A DNA stretch of 64,000 nucleotides from DYFT01 sp041695085 (lineage in GTDB: Bacteria > Bacteroidota > Ignavibacteria > UBA10030), in assembly GCA_041695085.1 (NCBI GenBank), contig JBGFRO010000030.1, positions 1 through 64,000 of the forward strand. The letters run 5' to 3'. Positions 36,484 through 45,294 of this stretch are shown here, in pieces. A program made the translations under genes and the position numbers. The notes under the pieces were generated by a model. The model had not been told where the DNA came from, did no database searches, and saw only the letters and a program-made list of their open reading frames with translations. Each line of letters begins with the position of its first letter. Position 1 is the first letter of the stretch.

Positions 36484-38691
36484 ATGGCTTCTTACTCGTT
36501 TAAGAAAAACGTCCTTCCCTTGCTGATCAAGATCGCGATCGGAATTGGCATCGGCGTTCTTGTCGTCCTTCTCACGCAGGATCTCCTGTTCGAGATCGGC
36601 TTCATCAAGCAGATCGACTATTTGACCATCGACTATCGGTTTCAAATCCGATACGAGCGACAAAAGGAGAGCGGTCAGCTGAAGGATCTGAAAAACGCCG
36701 GAGACGTTGTCATCGTCGGAATCTCAGAGAGCGACAGCAAGGCGCTCCCAGAATCGTTTCCCTTCCCCCGATCGTATTACGCTCATCTCATTGAAAACCT
36801 TCAGAGAGCCGGCGTCCGGGCGATCGGCATCGATATTACACTTGAATCGTTGCGCGACAGTGCGACCGACGCTTACCTCGATGAAGTGCTTTCGAAATAT
36901 GATAACATCGTTCTCGCCGTCAAGTCTGAGGAAACGACAGGTGGTGGGAAATATTACCTTCGTTCGACGGAGCGGACGTACGGCAACGTCTTCTACAAAC
37001 CGGGGCGTCGCGTCGGCATCGTCAGCATCGCCGGCAAGGATCGGGATGACGTTGCACGACGCTATCTTCCGATGATGTCTATTGGCGATTTCTTGACGCC
37101 AACCTTCTCCTTCGCAGCCCTCAACGTTGCTTTCGGACTCCCTGATACCGCCGTTGTCGATTATGACGAAGAGGCCTTCATTCTGAAAGATCGGCGCATT
37201 CCCAAATTTGATCATATCTCATTCCTGATGAGCTATTATGGACCAAGTGAGACATTCCGGTACATTCCTTTCTCTGAGGTCATCGACGATTCCTCCTTCC
37301 AAACGAAGGACGAGATCGAGTTGGAAGAGGAGATCAATATGTTCGATGAGAGCACGATGTCTCTTCTGAAGGGTAAGATCGTGCTCATCGGCTCAACGAT
37401 GGCGGAGGAGCGCGATATCCACGCCACGCCAATGCAGAATCCCGACGGCAGCGTGTTCATGAACGGTGTAGAAATACACGCAACGGCGATCCAGAACGTG
37501 CTCGACGGCAACTACATTGTGAGAGCTGACCGGACCGTGGAGATCGTGCTGATTCTTTTTCTCTCACTGGTCTCGTTCCTTATCATCCTTCGTATCAAAC
37601 AAATCAAGCTCCGTTATGTTGCCGTTCTCGAGATTGGAGCGGTTTTGCTTGTAGCGTTGTTGATCTTCGGCATCTTCGAAATCGCTGTTCTCTCGTTCAC
37701 CAACAACAACACGCTTATTAACATCGTCAACCCAAGTCTCGCCGTCATCCTAGCGTACTTCGGAACAGCCGTCTATCAGTATTTACAGGAACGCCAACAG
37801 AAAGCGCTCATCAAGAACGTCTTCAGCCATTACATCAGCGCGGCGGTGGTGAACGAGCTGGTGAACAATCCGGAGAAGGCAAAGTTGGGGGGCGACCGCC
37901 GGGAGCTCACCGTCTTCTTCTCGGACATCGCGGGCTTCACCTCCATCTCTGAGATGTTCTCCAACAAACCGGAGGGCCTGGTGGAGCTTCTCAATGAGTA
38001 TCTCGACGAGATGACGGCAATCATCCTGAAGCACGAAGGGACGCTTGACAAGTACGAAGGCGATGCGATCATGGCGTTCTGGGGTGCTCCGATTCCCCAG
38101 AAGGACCATGCGTTGCGAACATGTTCAGCGGCGCTGGAGATGCAGAAACGACTTGCCCAACTCCGTCCCGTGTGGAAGAAAGCTGGCAAGCCCCCCCTCG
38201 AAGTACGATGCGGCATCAACACCGGTGTGATGATCGTGGGAAATATGGGAGGGAGAGACCGGTTCGATTATACGGTCATCGGCGATAGCGTAAACCTCGC
38301 CTCACGACTTGAAGGAGCGAATAAGCAGTACGGCTCCAATATTATGATCAGCGATTTCACGTACCAGCACGTGAAGGGTAAGGTGGTGGTGCGCGAGCTC
38401 GATTTGATTCAGGTAAAGGGGAAAACGGAACCGGTCAAGGTTTGGGAGCTATTAGGACTTGCGGGGATGCCTCTGACCGACGCGCAGAAACAATCGCTGG
38501 AATTGTATGAAGAAGGATTGAAGCTCTATCGTGGAAGGAGCTGGGAGGAGGCCATCGCATATTTCACGCAGGCGAAGGAGCTCGATCCAACGTGTAGAGC
38601 AGCTGATATCTACGTGCAACGCGCAAGTCTCTATCAGCTCAATCCACCCCCCGAGGATTGGAACGGCGTGTTCGTGATGACTACCAAGTAG
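36484..38691 (+). CDS. CHASE2-domain class III adenylate cyclase
   Basis: 735 residues from the ATG at 36484; an upstream GTG at 36385 lies in the hairpin. One N-terminal transmembrane helix (about 12-33) leads into a periplasmic CHASE2 sensor domain (to ~350), then three transmembrane helices (~360-455) and a class III nucleotide cyclase domain. Metal-binding aspartates are in FFSDIAGFT and GDAIMAFWG; DKYEGD and DYTVIGDSVNLASRLE carry the Lys and Thr expected for adenine specificity. The C-terminal ~60 residues look like a TPR pair. It should make cAMP in response to an extracytoplasmic signal. A cyclic-nucleotide-binding protein is encoded 2.3 kb downstream. Confidence 0.93.
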   Translation: MASYSFKKNVLPLLIKIAIGIGIGVLVVLLTQDLLFEIGFIKQIDYLTIDYRFQIRYERQKESGQLKDLKNAGDVVIVGISESDSKALPESFPFPRSYYAHLIENLQRAGVRAIGIDITLESLRDSATDAYLDEVLSKYDNIVLAVKSEETTGGGKYYLRSTERTYGNVFYKPGRRVGIVSIAGKDRDDVARRYLPMMSIGDFLTPTFSFAALNVAFGLPDTAVVDYDEEAFILKDRRIPKFDHISFLMSYYGPSETFRYIPFSEVIDDSSFQTKDEIELEEEINMFDESTMSLLKGKIVLIGSTMAEERDIHATPMQNPDGSVFMNGVEIHATAIQNVLDGNYIVRADRTVEIVLILFLSLVSFLIILRIKQIKLRYVAVLEIGAVLLVALLIFGIFEIAVLSFTNNNTLINIVNPSLAVILAYFGTAVYQYLQERQQKALIKNVFSHYISAAVVNELVNNPEKAKLGGDRRELTVFFSDIAGFTSISEMFSNKPEGLVELLNEYLDEMTAIILKHEGTLDKYEGDAIMAFWGAPIPQKDHALRTCSAALEMQKRLAQLRPVWKKAGKPPLEVRCGINTGVMIVGNMGGRDRFDYTVIGDSVNLASRLEGANKQYGSNIMISDFTYQHVKGKVVVRELDLIQVKGKTEPVKVWELLGLAGMPLTDAQKQSLELYEEGLKLYRGRSWEEAIAYFTQAKELDPTCRAADIYVQRASLYQLNPPPEDWNGVFVMTTK

Positions 38692-38732
38692 AGCACCCCT
38701 CTCCTCCAATTCCATTTTTCGTGCAAAACAGC

Positions 38733-38766
38733 AACGCCCGACGTAAGCGCCGGGCGTTTGTTTTTC
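38733..38766 (+). terminator. Intrinsic terminator after the cyclase gene
   Basis: AACGCCCG / CGGGCGTT form an 8-bp stem with a 10-base loop followed by TGTTTTT. It lies between the convergent cyclase and PorV-like genes and could serve both. Confidence 0.8.
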
Positions 38767-38781
38767 GTTCGAATGTTTCTT

Positions 38782-39798
38782 TCAGTCGGGGGAGCGGCCG
38801 AAGCGATCTTCCTCGAGCACGAACCGGAGCGAAATCCGGTGCGTGTTTCCAAAGACGTCATCGGCTGCAAAACGAGCAAACGAGTAGTCGACATCCAGCT
38901 TGCGCAGATGCAACCCTGCTCCTAAGGTAAACTGTTTGATGTCGCTGTAGCCGATTCTGAGCGCGACCGTTCGCTTATAATCGAACTCTATGCCACCACG
39001 CGGATCAAAACTGAGTGGTCCGACAGAAGCGATCGAGGCGGTCTTTCGGTTTTCGAATCGTATATCTACGTCGAAGGTCGGTGTGAGCTGTCCGTTGAAA
39101 AGGTCAAGAGAGTACGCCGTACCGATTTTGAGCGTTGGAGAAATGAGTTCGTTTCTTCCGGTGCTCCACGCGACGAACGTCGTTGTGATATCCTGTGCGT
39201 TGACACCGATGGACCAGTGAGGAAGCGGAACGTAGAGCACGCCAACGTCGAATCCGATGCCGGTGGCGGAGTGGTCGGCCAGATCGCGGCGAATGATTTT
39301 CACGTTTGCTCCGTACGATAACTCCTCGTTCGCTCTTTTTGCATACGTCAGATAGATTGCCCAATCCGCTGCGTTAAAGTACGTGATCTTATCGTAGTCG
39401 GGTCTGTTGTCGTCATCGAAGATGCCGTTGCCGTTGGCGTCGATCCATGCGTTGCGCGTATCGGGGATGCCGTCAACGCCAAGACGCAGGAGGCTGAGTC
39501 CCAGGCTGACGTCGGCCCCATGGGGAATCGCTACCGCTGCGAAATCGTAATTGATCAGATTGCCAAACCGCTCGTCGTGCATCAGGAGCAGTTCCGGATA
39601 CTCGATGCGTGCGAGTCCGCCGGGATTCCAGTAACCTGCGGACACATCGCGCGCGAGGGCAACATGCGCCCCGCCTAAGCCGAGCGCACGCCCCCCAACA
39701 CCAATTGCCATAAATTCTCCCCCGTACTTGGCAATCGTCTGCGCCGATGCCGTTGCTGCCCACGTAAGAACGAACAAGATTATGTAAACCGTTTTCAC
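38782..39798 (-). CDS. PorV/PorQ-like outer-membrane protein
   Basis: 338 residues from the GTG at 39798, chosen because GGAGG stands 5 bases upstream and VKTVYIILFVLTWAATASAQ is a good signal peptide; a longer frame to 39849 has none. The N-terminal AIGVGGRALGLGGAHVALAR and SAGYWNPGGLA are hallmarks of the PorV/PorQ/UPF0164 barrel family, and the C-terminal ~80 residues alternate as membrane strands. PorV shuttles T9SS cargo to the attachment machinery; cargo with NPFNP sorting domains occurs in this window. Whether this is the true PorV or a paralogue cannot be decided here. Confidence 0.85.
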   Translation of the reverse strand: MKTVYIILFVLTWAATASAQTIAKYGGEFMAIGVGGRALGLGGAHVALARDVSAGYWNPGGLARIEYPELLLMHDERFGNLINYDFAAVAIPHGADVSLGLSLLRLGVDGIPDTRNAWIDANGNGIFDDDNRPDYDKITYFNAADWAIYLTYAKRANEELSYGANVKIIRRDLADHSATGIGFDVGVLYVPLPHWSIGVNAQDITTTFVAWSTGRNELISPTLKIGTAYSLDLFNGQLTPTFDVDIRFENRKTASIASVGPLSFDPRGGIEFDYKRTVALRIGYSDIKQFTLGAGLHLRKLDVDYSFARFAADDVFGNTHRISLRFVLEEDRFGRSPD

Positions 39799-40114
39799 CC
39801 GGTCCTCCAGAAATAAAAAATCCCGACTCATTGCCGGGCTGCGCGCCACCCCTCGATTCTTATCAGGAGTTAAGAGAAGAGTGAGAACTTCAATGTCATC
39901 ATGGTGCGGCCTGACAACTCCCTCTCAACTTTCTCAGATCTTTTTCTCCTTTGATTGGTTCGGCATCAAAGTAAGTCAAATGTAACAGAGAATCAAGATG
40001 CAACTTTCTCCGAGGACGGGATATGACTTGACTTTCCAACCGGAATTCTGTAGCATTGCCCATCAATTTTGAACCTTGGTCGGGACGGGGGCCCGGGCCT
40101 TAGCGGAATCGTTT
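39799..40114. other. Divergent intergenic region
   Basis: About 315 bp between the PorV-like gene and the 40115 gene. On the minus strand a weak hairpin (CCCG...CGGG followed by ATTTTTTATTT, near 39815-39840) lies in the leader of the PorV-like gene and could be an attenuator or a stray terminator. No convincing promoter hexamers were found. Confidence 0.35.
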
Positions 40115-40414
40115 ATGCATCGAGAGCCCCACTTCTTCATTTTGTATTCGGCCCGTCACAACCGGTGTGGCCAATTCGTTGAACGTGCAGATTATCGGGT
40201 GATATCAAAGGAAGACCTGATCACTTGGTCACAGGAGGTGGCTGCACGCGGTTTCGTTCAGTCCCTCAGCTTGCATTGCGACGCCTGCGCAGAAGATTTT
40301 TCGCCCACCCACCTCCGCATCCTCGAAGATACCGACCCGATGGCCCGAACGGTTGTGCCGGAGATGGAAATCAAGAAATTCAATCCGTCCGACTGGCTCC
40401 TCAAATCCAGGTAA
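40115..40414 (+). CDS. Small hypothetical protein with CxxC motif
   Basis: 99 residues from the ATG at 40115 (an in-frame ATG at 40076 adds 13 unlike residues). It contains an early Cys (RHNRCGQF) and an LHCDACAEDF motif that could bind metal, but no family is recognised. It ends 9 bp before the dodecin gene, so they are probably co-transcribed. Confidence 0.6.
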   Translation: MHREPHFFILYSARHNRCGQFVERADYRVISKEDLITWSQEVAARGFVQSLSLHCDACAEDFSPTHLRILEDTDPMARTVVPEMEIKKFNPSDWLLKSR

Positions 40415-40423
40415 CCTCTCCCT

Positions 40424-40633
40424 ATGAGCAACCACATCTACAAACACATCGAGCTTACCGGAACCTCAACCACGTCGATCGAAGACGCTATCCAAAACGC
40501 TCTTGCACGCGCCGCAAAAACTCTTCGGAATATGAGGTGGATGGAGGTTCTTGAAACGCGCGGCCACGTCGACCAGGGCAAAGTGGATCAATGGCAGGTG
40601 ACCATCAAAGTCGGATTTACCCTCGAAGATTAA
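40424..40633 (+). CDS. Dodecin (flavin-binding)
   Basis: 69 residues, the normal dodecin length. The family pattern is clear: HIYKHIELTGTSTTSIEDAI, then the helix, TLRNMRWMEVLETRG with the conserved flavin-stacking Trp, and WQVTIKVGFTLED. Dodecins assemble as hollow dodecamers that store riboflavin or FMN and buffer free flavin. Confidence 0.95.
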   Translation: MSNHIYKHIELTGTSTTSIEDAIQNALARAAKTLRNMRWMEVLETRGHVDQGKVDQWQVTIKVGFTLED

Positions 40634-40961
40634 ACATCCTGTCTGCCAAACGTCCTCTCGATCACCCGTTGTATTGCCTCACCACTTTTCTTCTGATTAT
40701 CGGGTGATTATCGGGTGATTATCGGGGCTGCGAAGAACATCATAGCTCGCCCCATGACCGCCTACCTCTAACAGTACACGAATCGGCGTGTAGTTGAGAT
40801 GGTTGATAAACAACAATGGGAAGTCAATCTTCCATCCGCGCAGAGGGATCGCATCCAAACAGAACGGCTGAAAGCACGAGCCAGAGCCAGCGGGAAACTT
40901 GAGACATGGGAGCTCCTGAGGGATAGGGGATCGAGGGTTGAACCGATACGCTGGAAATGAG
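40634..40961. repeat. Intergenic region with three 11-bp tandem repeats
   Basis: GATTATCGGGT occurs at 40695-40705 and 40706-40716, and as GATTATCGGGG at 40717-40727. The 11-bp phasing matches one helical turn, as expected of a protein-binding site array. The same 11-mer also occurs once inside the small gene upstream (40190-40200). The rest of the 328 bp between the dodecin and the convergent cyclic-nucleotide-binding gene shows nothing else. Confidence 0.6.
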
Positions 40962-41381
40962 CTACAGTGTGGGAATATGCTCCACGGTGTCGCGCCAGTC
41001 CTCGGTAGTTTTGACCACACGTTCCGCGATCACCTTCATCATATGCTTTGCGACAACGGGATAGTTCGCGATTAACTCGTCGACGCTGATGTGTACATGC
41101 AGCAAGAGGGTCGGTTCCTGAGCAATGAGAGTTGCGGTGCGGGGAATGTCGAGAATGAATCCTAACTCGCCAATAACGGTGCCGGGCCTGGAGATGACGG
41201 CGACCGAGAAGTCCTTCTTGAACACTCCCACCCTCCCCGAAAGCAGCACATACCATCCGTCGCTCGGCTCACCTTCCATCACAATGGTTTCGCCAATCCG
41301 GTAGTACTCTTTCCTCGCTGGCAGGTTTATGAGGTCGTACGTTTGGGAGTCCATAGCACCTGCCCCAATGTACCTTTTCAC
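40962..41381 (-). CDS. Cyclic-nucleotide-binding domain protein
   Basis: 139 residues from a GTG at 41381; an ATG at 41354 (MDSQTYDL) is an equally possible start, since the AAGGAGG upstream is very close to the GTG. A single cNMP-binding domain fills the protein: GETIVMEGEPSDGWYVLLSG, then the phosphate-binding cassette GELGFILDIPRTATL, with the conserved GE and Arg. There is no DNA-binding domain, so it is a stand-alone receptor, perhaps for cAMP made by the CHASE2 cyclase encoded nearby. The partner is unknown. Confidence 0.85.
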   Translation of the reverse strand: MKRYIGAGAMDSQTYDLINLPARKEYYRIGETIVMEGEPSDGWYVLLSGRVGVFKKDFSVAVISRPGTVIGELGFILDIPRTATLIAQEPTLLLHVHISVDELIANYPVVAKHMMKVIAERVVKTTEDWRDTVEHIPTL

Positions 41382-41495
41382 TCCTCCTTAGTCAACACGA
41401 TTCACGAACATGTGCAAGAAGAGCAGTTTCTTGTGACGCCTCGCACACGCCCGATATGAGATATTGTTCTTCGAACCTTGTTTTCGCACGCGTTC

Positions 41496-42767
41496 TCATT
41501 GGAGATTCTTCGCCGTTCGCTCCACCTCGCGCCAGACACGCAAGAGGTTCTCTCCCCAGAGTTTTGCAATATCTTCCTCCGAATAACCGCGGCGCACGAG
41601 CTCGATTGTCACGTTCAACGTCTCGCTTGCATCGTTCCATCCCTGGACTCCCCCACCACCATCGAAATCCGAGCTGATACCGACGTGATCGACACCGATG
41701 AGCTTTACCGCGTAATCGATGTGGTTGACGAAATCCTTGACCGTTACCGGAGCCAAGGGGTAGCGTGTGTCGATCTCCCGCATCCGCGCGCGGAACTGAG
41801 CGATTTGTTCCTCGCTCAAGGGCTGCATCGCGCGGCGCATCCCACCGCGACCTTCAGGAAGTCCGAACTCTTTTCGTAGCGCATCGAGCGCCTCTTGTCG
41901 CTCAGGTGGAACAGGACGGCTTTTTACAAACTCGGCCAACGCGACGCACTGAATGACTCCGCCATTCTTCTTGAGCGCCAGCAACGCTTCGTCCTCCATG
42001 TTGCGCGGGTTCTTGTTCACTGACCAGATGCCGGAATGCGACGCGATCACCGGCGCCTTCGAAAGAGCAATGGCATCAAGTTGTGATTTCTTGGAGGTGT
42101 GGGAGATGTCGACCATGATGCCGAGTCGGTTCATCTCGGCAATCACTTGTTTGCCGAACTCGCTGACGCCGTTGTGCTCAGCCTCAGGCTCGCCGGGAAA
42201 CGGATTGGAGGAATCACAGATGTCATTGTGGCCGTTGTGGGAAAGGGTGATGTAACGTCCCCCTCGCTCGTGAAACTCTTTCAGCTTCGTCAAGTCGCGG
42301 CCGATCGGCCAGCCGTTCTCGATGCCGATGCAAGCCACCAGCTTGCCGCTTCGGTGAATGCGCAGGACGTCGTCAGGGGAATAGGCCAACTCGATTTGAT
42401 CTGCATATTGTTGTGTCATTCGGTGAATCGCATCGAACTTCTTGATCGCCTGCCGATAGGCGAACTCGTACCCCTGGGGCGTTCGTTCCCCCTGTCCAAC
42501 GTAGACGATGAAGAATCCGACGTCGAGTCCCCCGGCCCGCATTTTCGGGAGCGTCAGCTGGCGCGGGTTATTGGGATTTCCCGGATCGTCCTTCGGCGTG
42601 GCGAAATCGAACGAAATATCGTCGTGCGAATCGATCGTCAGGATCCGCTCGTGAATCTCCCGCGCTTTGGAAAGAAGCGCTTCTTCGGAGAGGCTTGGAG
42701 AAGATTGCGCAAAGAGAAAGACCGGGAGAATCAATGCGGCGAAGAACCGGAAACAGTGTCGAAACAT
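41496..42767 (-). CDS. Membrane dipeptidase (peptidase M19)
   Basis: 423 residues with a signal peptide (1-20, cleavage near FAQ). M19 features: ILTIDSHDDISFD with the first zinc ligands, a conserved GIENGWPIGRDL, MVDISHTSKKSQLDAIALSK followed by APVIASHSG, and IGVDHVGISSDFDGGGGV near the C-terminus. Secreted zinc dipeptidases of this family hydrolyse dipeptides, including D-containing ones. The downstream cyclic-nucleotide-binding gene is in the same direction 114 bp away. Confidence 0.93.
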   Translation of the reverse strand: MFRHCFRFFAALILPVFLFAQSSPSLSEEALLSKAREIHERILTIDSHDDISFDFATPKDDPGNPNNPRQLTLPKMRAGGLDVGFFIVYVGQGERTPQGYEFAYRQAIKKFDAIHRMTQQYADQIELAYSPDDVLRIHRSGKLVACIGIENGWPIGRDLTKLKEFHERGGRYITLSHNGHNDICDSSNPFPGEPEAEHNGVSEFGKQVIAEMNRLGIMVDISHTSKKSQLDAIALSKAPVIASHSGIWSVNKNPRNMEDEALLALKKNGGVIQCVALAEFVKSRPVPPERQEALDALRKEFGLPEGRGGMRRAMQPLSEEQIAQFRARMREIDTRYPLAPVTVKDFVNHIDYAVKLIGVDHVGISSDFDGGGGVQGWNDASETLNVTIELVRRGYSEEDIAKLWGENLLRVWREVERTAKNLQ

Positions 42768-42987
42768 AAAGACGTTTGCTCCTGAGTAAGTAAGATTGCT
42801 GGCGGAAAGACCGGTGTTCTTAAGATGTCACGATCAAACAAACGCTCGGTCTAAAAGTTTATCCTTCTGCTGTGGAACGTTGGAAGGGTGAGAAGAAGGT
42901 AGGGAGGAGAGATGAGGAAGGCAAATGGGAATGAGCTAAGGATTTTGCCTAGATCAAGATATGCGTTGGCAATGATGGTCACCACCT

Positions 42988-43653
42988 CTAAATTACTGAC
43001 GAATGTACTGTCCAGATCCTGAAGAAGGTTCTCATCGATGTGGAAGTAATCATTGAGCAAAGCCAAACAACAAATCCGATAAGAAGGGAGTCTCGGAGAT
43101 AAATCGAAAACATCTTTGAAATTCCTATCACTATGAGGTATAGATACCAAGCAGAGAAAACATCGATCCGTTCCAAAAAGAGAGAGATCGGTTCCAATAA
43201 TAACGAGGGAGGAAGAATAGCTCGCAAACTGGGGAAAGCAACAAATCTAAAACCATTTGAATGTCCTGTCAGCCATACCAATAATCCCAAAAAAGCAGAA
43301 GCGAACACACCAAGGGAACTTGCAACCGAGGAGTACGTAACGACGGTCAGTGCCTTTCTAAACCTGAGCGTAGGCTCTTGTGTTCCTTTAAGGATTAGAA
43401 CGAAATTCAACACCGCGGCACTTGATAGCCACTTGATCAACATCCAAAGAACTATCAAGACGATGACAATAAGCAACACGTCAGAAGGTAGCTTGTGCTC
43501 TTTCTGAAAGAGTGCGGGCAATATGGCAAGACCCGCGTGGAGAATGGAGAGCGATATTGCAGCTATAACCCAGTTTGGGTTGGTTTTCAGAAAGCTAAAT
43601 GCCTTTGTTGGTGATAGAATCGTATGGAGAAGCATTGCTTTTTTTTTGTCCAT
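42988..43653 (-). CDS. Yip1-like integral membrane protein
   Basis: 221 residues with five probable transmembrane helices (near 28-48, 58-78, 105-130, 165-185, 190-205). The start (MLHTILSPTKAFSFLKTNPN) matches the Yip1/YIPF-like bacterial family. The last ~25 residues are hydrophilic and unlike the family, so the true end could be frameshifted. A run of nine A (43639-43647, T on the plus strand) directly follows the start codon region (codons 3-5). It is 30 bp after the preceding gene in the minus-strand unit. Confidence 0.6.
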   Translation of the reverse strand: MDKKKAMLLHTILSPTKAFSFLKTNPNWVIAAISLSILHAGLAILPALFQKEHKLPSDVLLIVIVLIVLWMLIKWLSSAAVLNFVLILKGTQEPTLRFRKALTVVTYSSVASSLGVFASAFLGLLVWLTGHSNGFRFVAFPSLRAILPPSLLLEPISLFLERIDVFSAWYLYLIVIGISKMFSIYLRDSLLIGFVVWLCSMITSTSMRTFFRIWTVHSSVI

Positions 43654-43683
43654 AAGAACGGATACTCTGCGCGATCAGACTCA

Positions 43684-44388
43684 TTAGAAATGACTTCGAA
43701 ATGTTAACCGAAACGCTGAAAAGGAGAGTTGTTCATCCTTCCGAGCAATCGGGGTGTAGCGATCCGTCTCAAACATGAATGTGACACGTTTATCTGCTTC
43801 AATACCGATTCCAACGGTGTATGCTAGATAGAAAGCTCTTGACATGGTATGACCGTCTCGTATCTGTTTCGTCCATGGTAAAATTGCCGCTCCTACGTCG
43901 AGGACAATGATTTTCCCAATTTTCTGTTGACGCCGCTCGACTCTTATTTCGATTCCGTTGAAGGCTTCGTTCCGTACCTCGAAAACAAGATAGCTAACTA
44001 CAACGCTAGATGCGTACCGATTGTGCTGTTGGGTGTCTCTTGCTGCCCACGGTGGTGTAAATCGGAATCCACCTCCAATCTTAAAGGCGGATGTCTGCTT
44101 TCCGAGTGGAGCAATATACGCTGTTCTTACTAGAATCTGTTGGGCTATAGAGATCTCACTGCTTAACTGATAGAGCCATCGTTGTGTAGTAGGAGAAGAC
44201 GCTGATACGGAGGTGTTTGTGTAGCTGTTCCAGGCGAGTGTAACAAGGGAATTCTCAATGGTCAGTCCCGTACCAACCTCTGTTGGCGTGTAAGGGCGGT
44301 CATTGGCAACAGAATCTGTAGCTTCTTGTGCGAACGCCTCTGTACACCAGATCGCAACCGCAACGAGAAGAACTGATTTTGCCTCCAT
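43684..44388 (-). CDS. Secreted protein, probable small outer-membrane barrel
   Basis: 234 residues: a signal peptide (1-20, cleavage after AFAQ), then alternating beta-strands (SSEISIAQQILVRTAYIAPL, ASSVVVSYLVFEVRNEAFNG) and a C-terminal phenylalanine (LTFRSHF), consistent with an outer-membrane barrel of about 10 strands. No family recognised. It lies downstream of the 44407 gene by 18 bp and belongs to the same minus-strand unit as the peptide-system candidates. Confidence 0.6.
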   Translation of the reverse strand: MEAKSVLLVAVAIWCTEAFAQEATDSVANDRPYTPTEVGTGLTIENSLVTLAWNSYTNTSVSASSPTTQRWLYQLSSEISIAQQILVRTAYIAPLGKQTSAFKIGGGFRFTPPWAARDTQQHNRYASSVVVSYLVFEVRNEAFNGIEIRVERRQQKIGKIIVLDVGAAILPWTKQIRDGHTMSRAFYLAYTVGIGIEADKRVTFMFETDRYTPIARKDEQLSFSAFRLTFRSHF

Positions 44389-44406
44389 TGGTCTAACACT
44401 CTGCTT

Positions 44407-44940
44407 TTATCTTGGGCTGCTATACGTCACTGTAAGAATTGAAGACCCGCTCATGAGCCAAGTCATCTGTATTTCGGCAGATGGGAGGCTCCATTCCCGT
44501 TTCTTGGCAATCAGCGGGATGCTCTTGTCGGTTCGTGGCGCGCCCCAATGGGTTGAAAGAGAGTCCCACAAAGATTCAATTGCGTTTTCACCATTTACTA
44601 CTGGCTTTCTTGTCTTGGGATCCATTGCAAGGAATATGAGGTTGATTGATTTCAATCCGCTATCTTCTTTCGAGAACGTGAGAGAAATGCCGACCCGTTT
44701 TTCGAACACGGTATCCGTGTAAGCGATAAGGAAGGTAGATGCCTCTTTTCGAATAAAGGGATTTTGACTCTGTTCGTCTACTGATCGATTCTTTGCGAGG
44801 AGAAATCGGACTACGGACTCATAACGACTGCCGAACCTCAGTTGTTCATGAAGGAAACGAGAGTTCGGATTAATAGGTCCGTGAGCATTCTGGTTAACGA
44901 GAGACGAAAGAAGAAAAAGAAATGCAATTCTCGCGAACAT
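44407..44940 (-). CDS. Secreted protein of unknown function
   Basis: 177 residues with a signal peptide (1-19). The mature part is a mix of helix and strand without recognisable motifs; it contains PFIRKEASTFLIAYTD and ends ILTVTYSSPR. No cysteines are visible in the mature region. Located 99 bp after the double-glycine precursor gene, beyond a hairpin. An immunity or envelope role is conceivable but unsupported. Confidence 0.6.
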   Translation of the reverse strand: MFARIAFLFLLSSLVNQNAHGPINPNSRFLHEQLRFGSRYESVVRFLLAKNRSVDEQSQNPFIRKEASTFLIAYTDTVFEKRVGISLTFSKEDSGLKSINLIFLAMDPKTRKPVVNGENAIESLWDSLSTHWGAPRTDKSIPLIAKKREWSLPSAEIQMTWLMSGSSILTVTYSSPR

Positions 44941-44967
44941 ACCGCCCCCTAAGTAGTTAATGTAAGA

Positions 44968-45000
44968 GCGGGGGAATCTGCGGCAACGGTTTTCCCCCGC
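44968..45000 (-). terminator. Hairpin downstream of the precursor gene (possible attenuator)
   Basis: GCGGGGGAA and TTCCCCCGC form a 9-bp stem with a 15-base loop, 40 bp past the stop of the 84-residue precursor. The minus-strand 3' flank (TCTTACATT) is only weakly T-rich, so partial read-through to the downstream genes is plausible. That would give more precursor transcript than downstream transcript. Confidence 0.5.
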
Positions 45001-45039
45001 AATTTATTCATAATACCTGCAAGCCTATGCAACAGCTGA

Positions 45040-45294
45040 CTACAGAGCGTTCACGCCGAGGCATGCAAGATATGCTCCTGCAGCGACAATTGTGCAGGCC
45101 AGCCAACCACCACCCAATCCTTTGCATAGCGCGTACGTACCCGCAGCAATTCCCTCGCAATCGAGCTTGTCTTCGCCTCCAATGACACACTGCATTTCCC
45201 ATTCGTCCATAGGAGCACTTGATGCCTCATGAATTGCGGCCATCGAGCTCATCAGCAAACCAAACACGAGGAGAGCAGAGAGTATGCGTTTCAT
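45040..45294 (-). CDS. Candidate double-glycine-leader peptide precursor
   Basis: 84 residues with a strong ribosome-binding site (AAGGAG, 9 bases before the ATG). Residues 1-27 form a Sec-type signal (KRILSALLVFGLLMSSMAA). Residues 29-40, MDEWEMQCVIGG, fit the C39-peptidase leader consensus: hydrophobic at -12, -7 and -4, Glu at -8, Gly-Gly at -2/-1. The predicted core, residues 41-84, is Gly/Ala-rich and hydrophobic (GIAAGTYALC, GLGGGWLACTIV) with cysteines at 46, 57, 67 and 78, spaced 10-11 apart. This is the layout of a bacteriocin-like peptide. It is encoded downstream of a C39 peptidase and a thioredoxin-like gene. No homologue is recognised. Confidence 0.7.
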   Translation of the reverse strand: MKRILSALLVFGLLMSSMAAIHEASSAPMDEWEMQCVIGGEDKLDCEGIAAGTYALCKGLGGGWLACTIVAAGAYLACLGVNAL

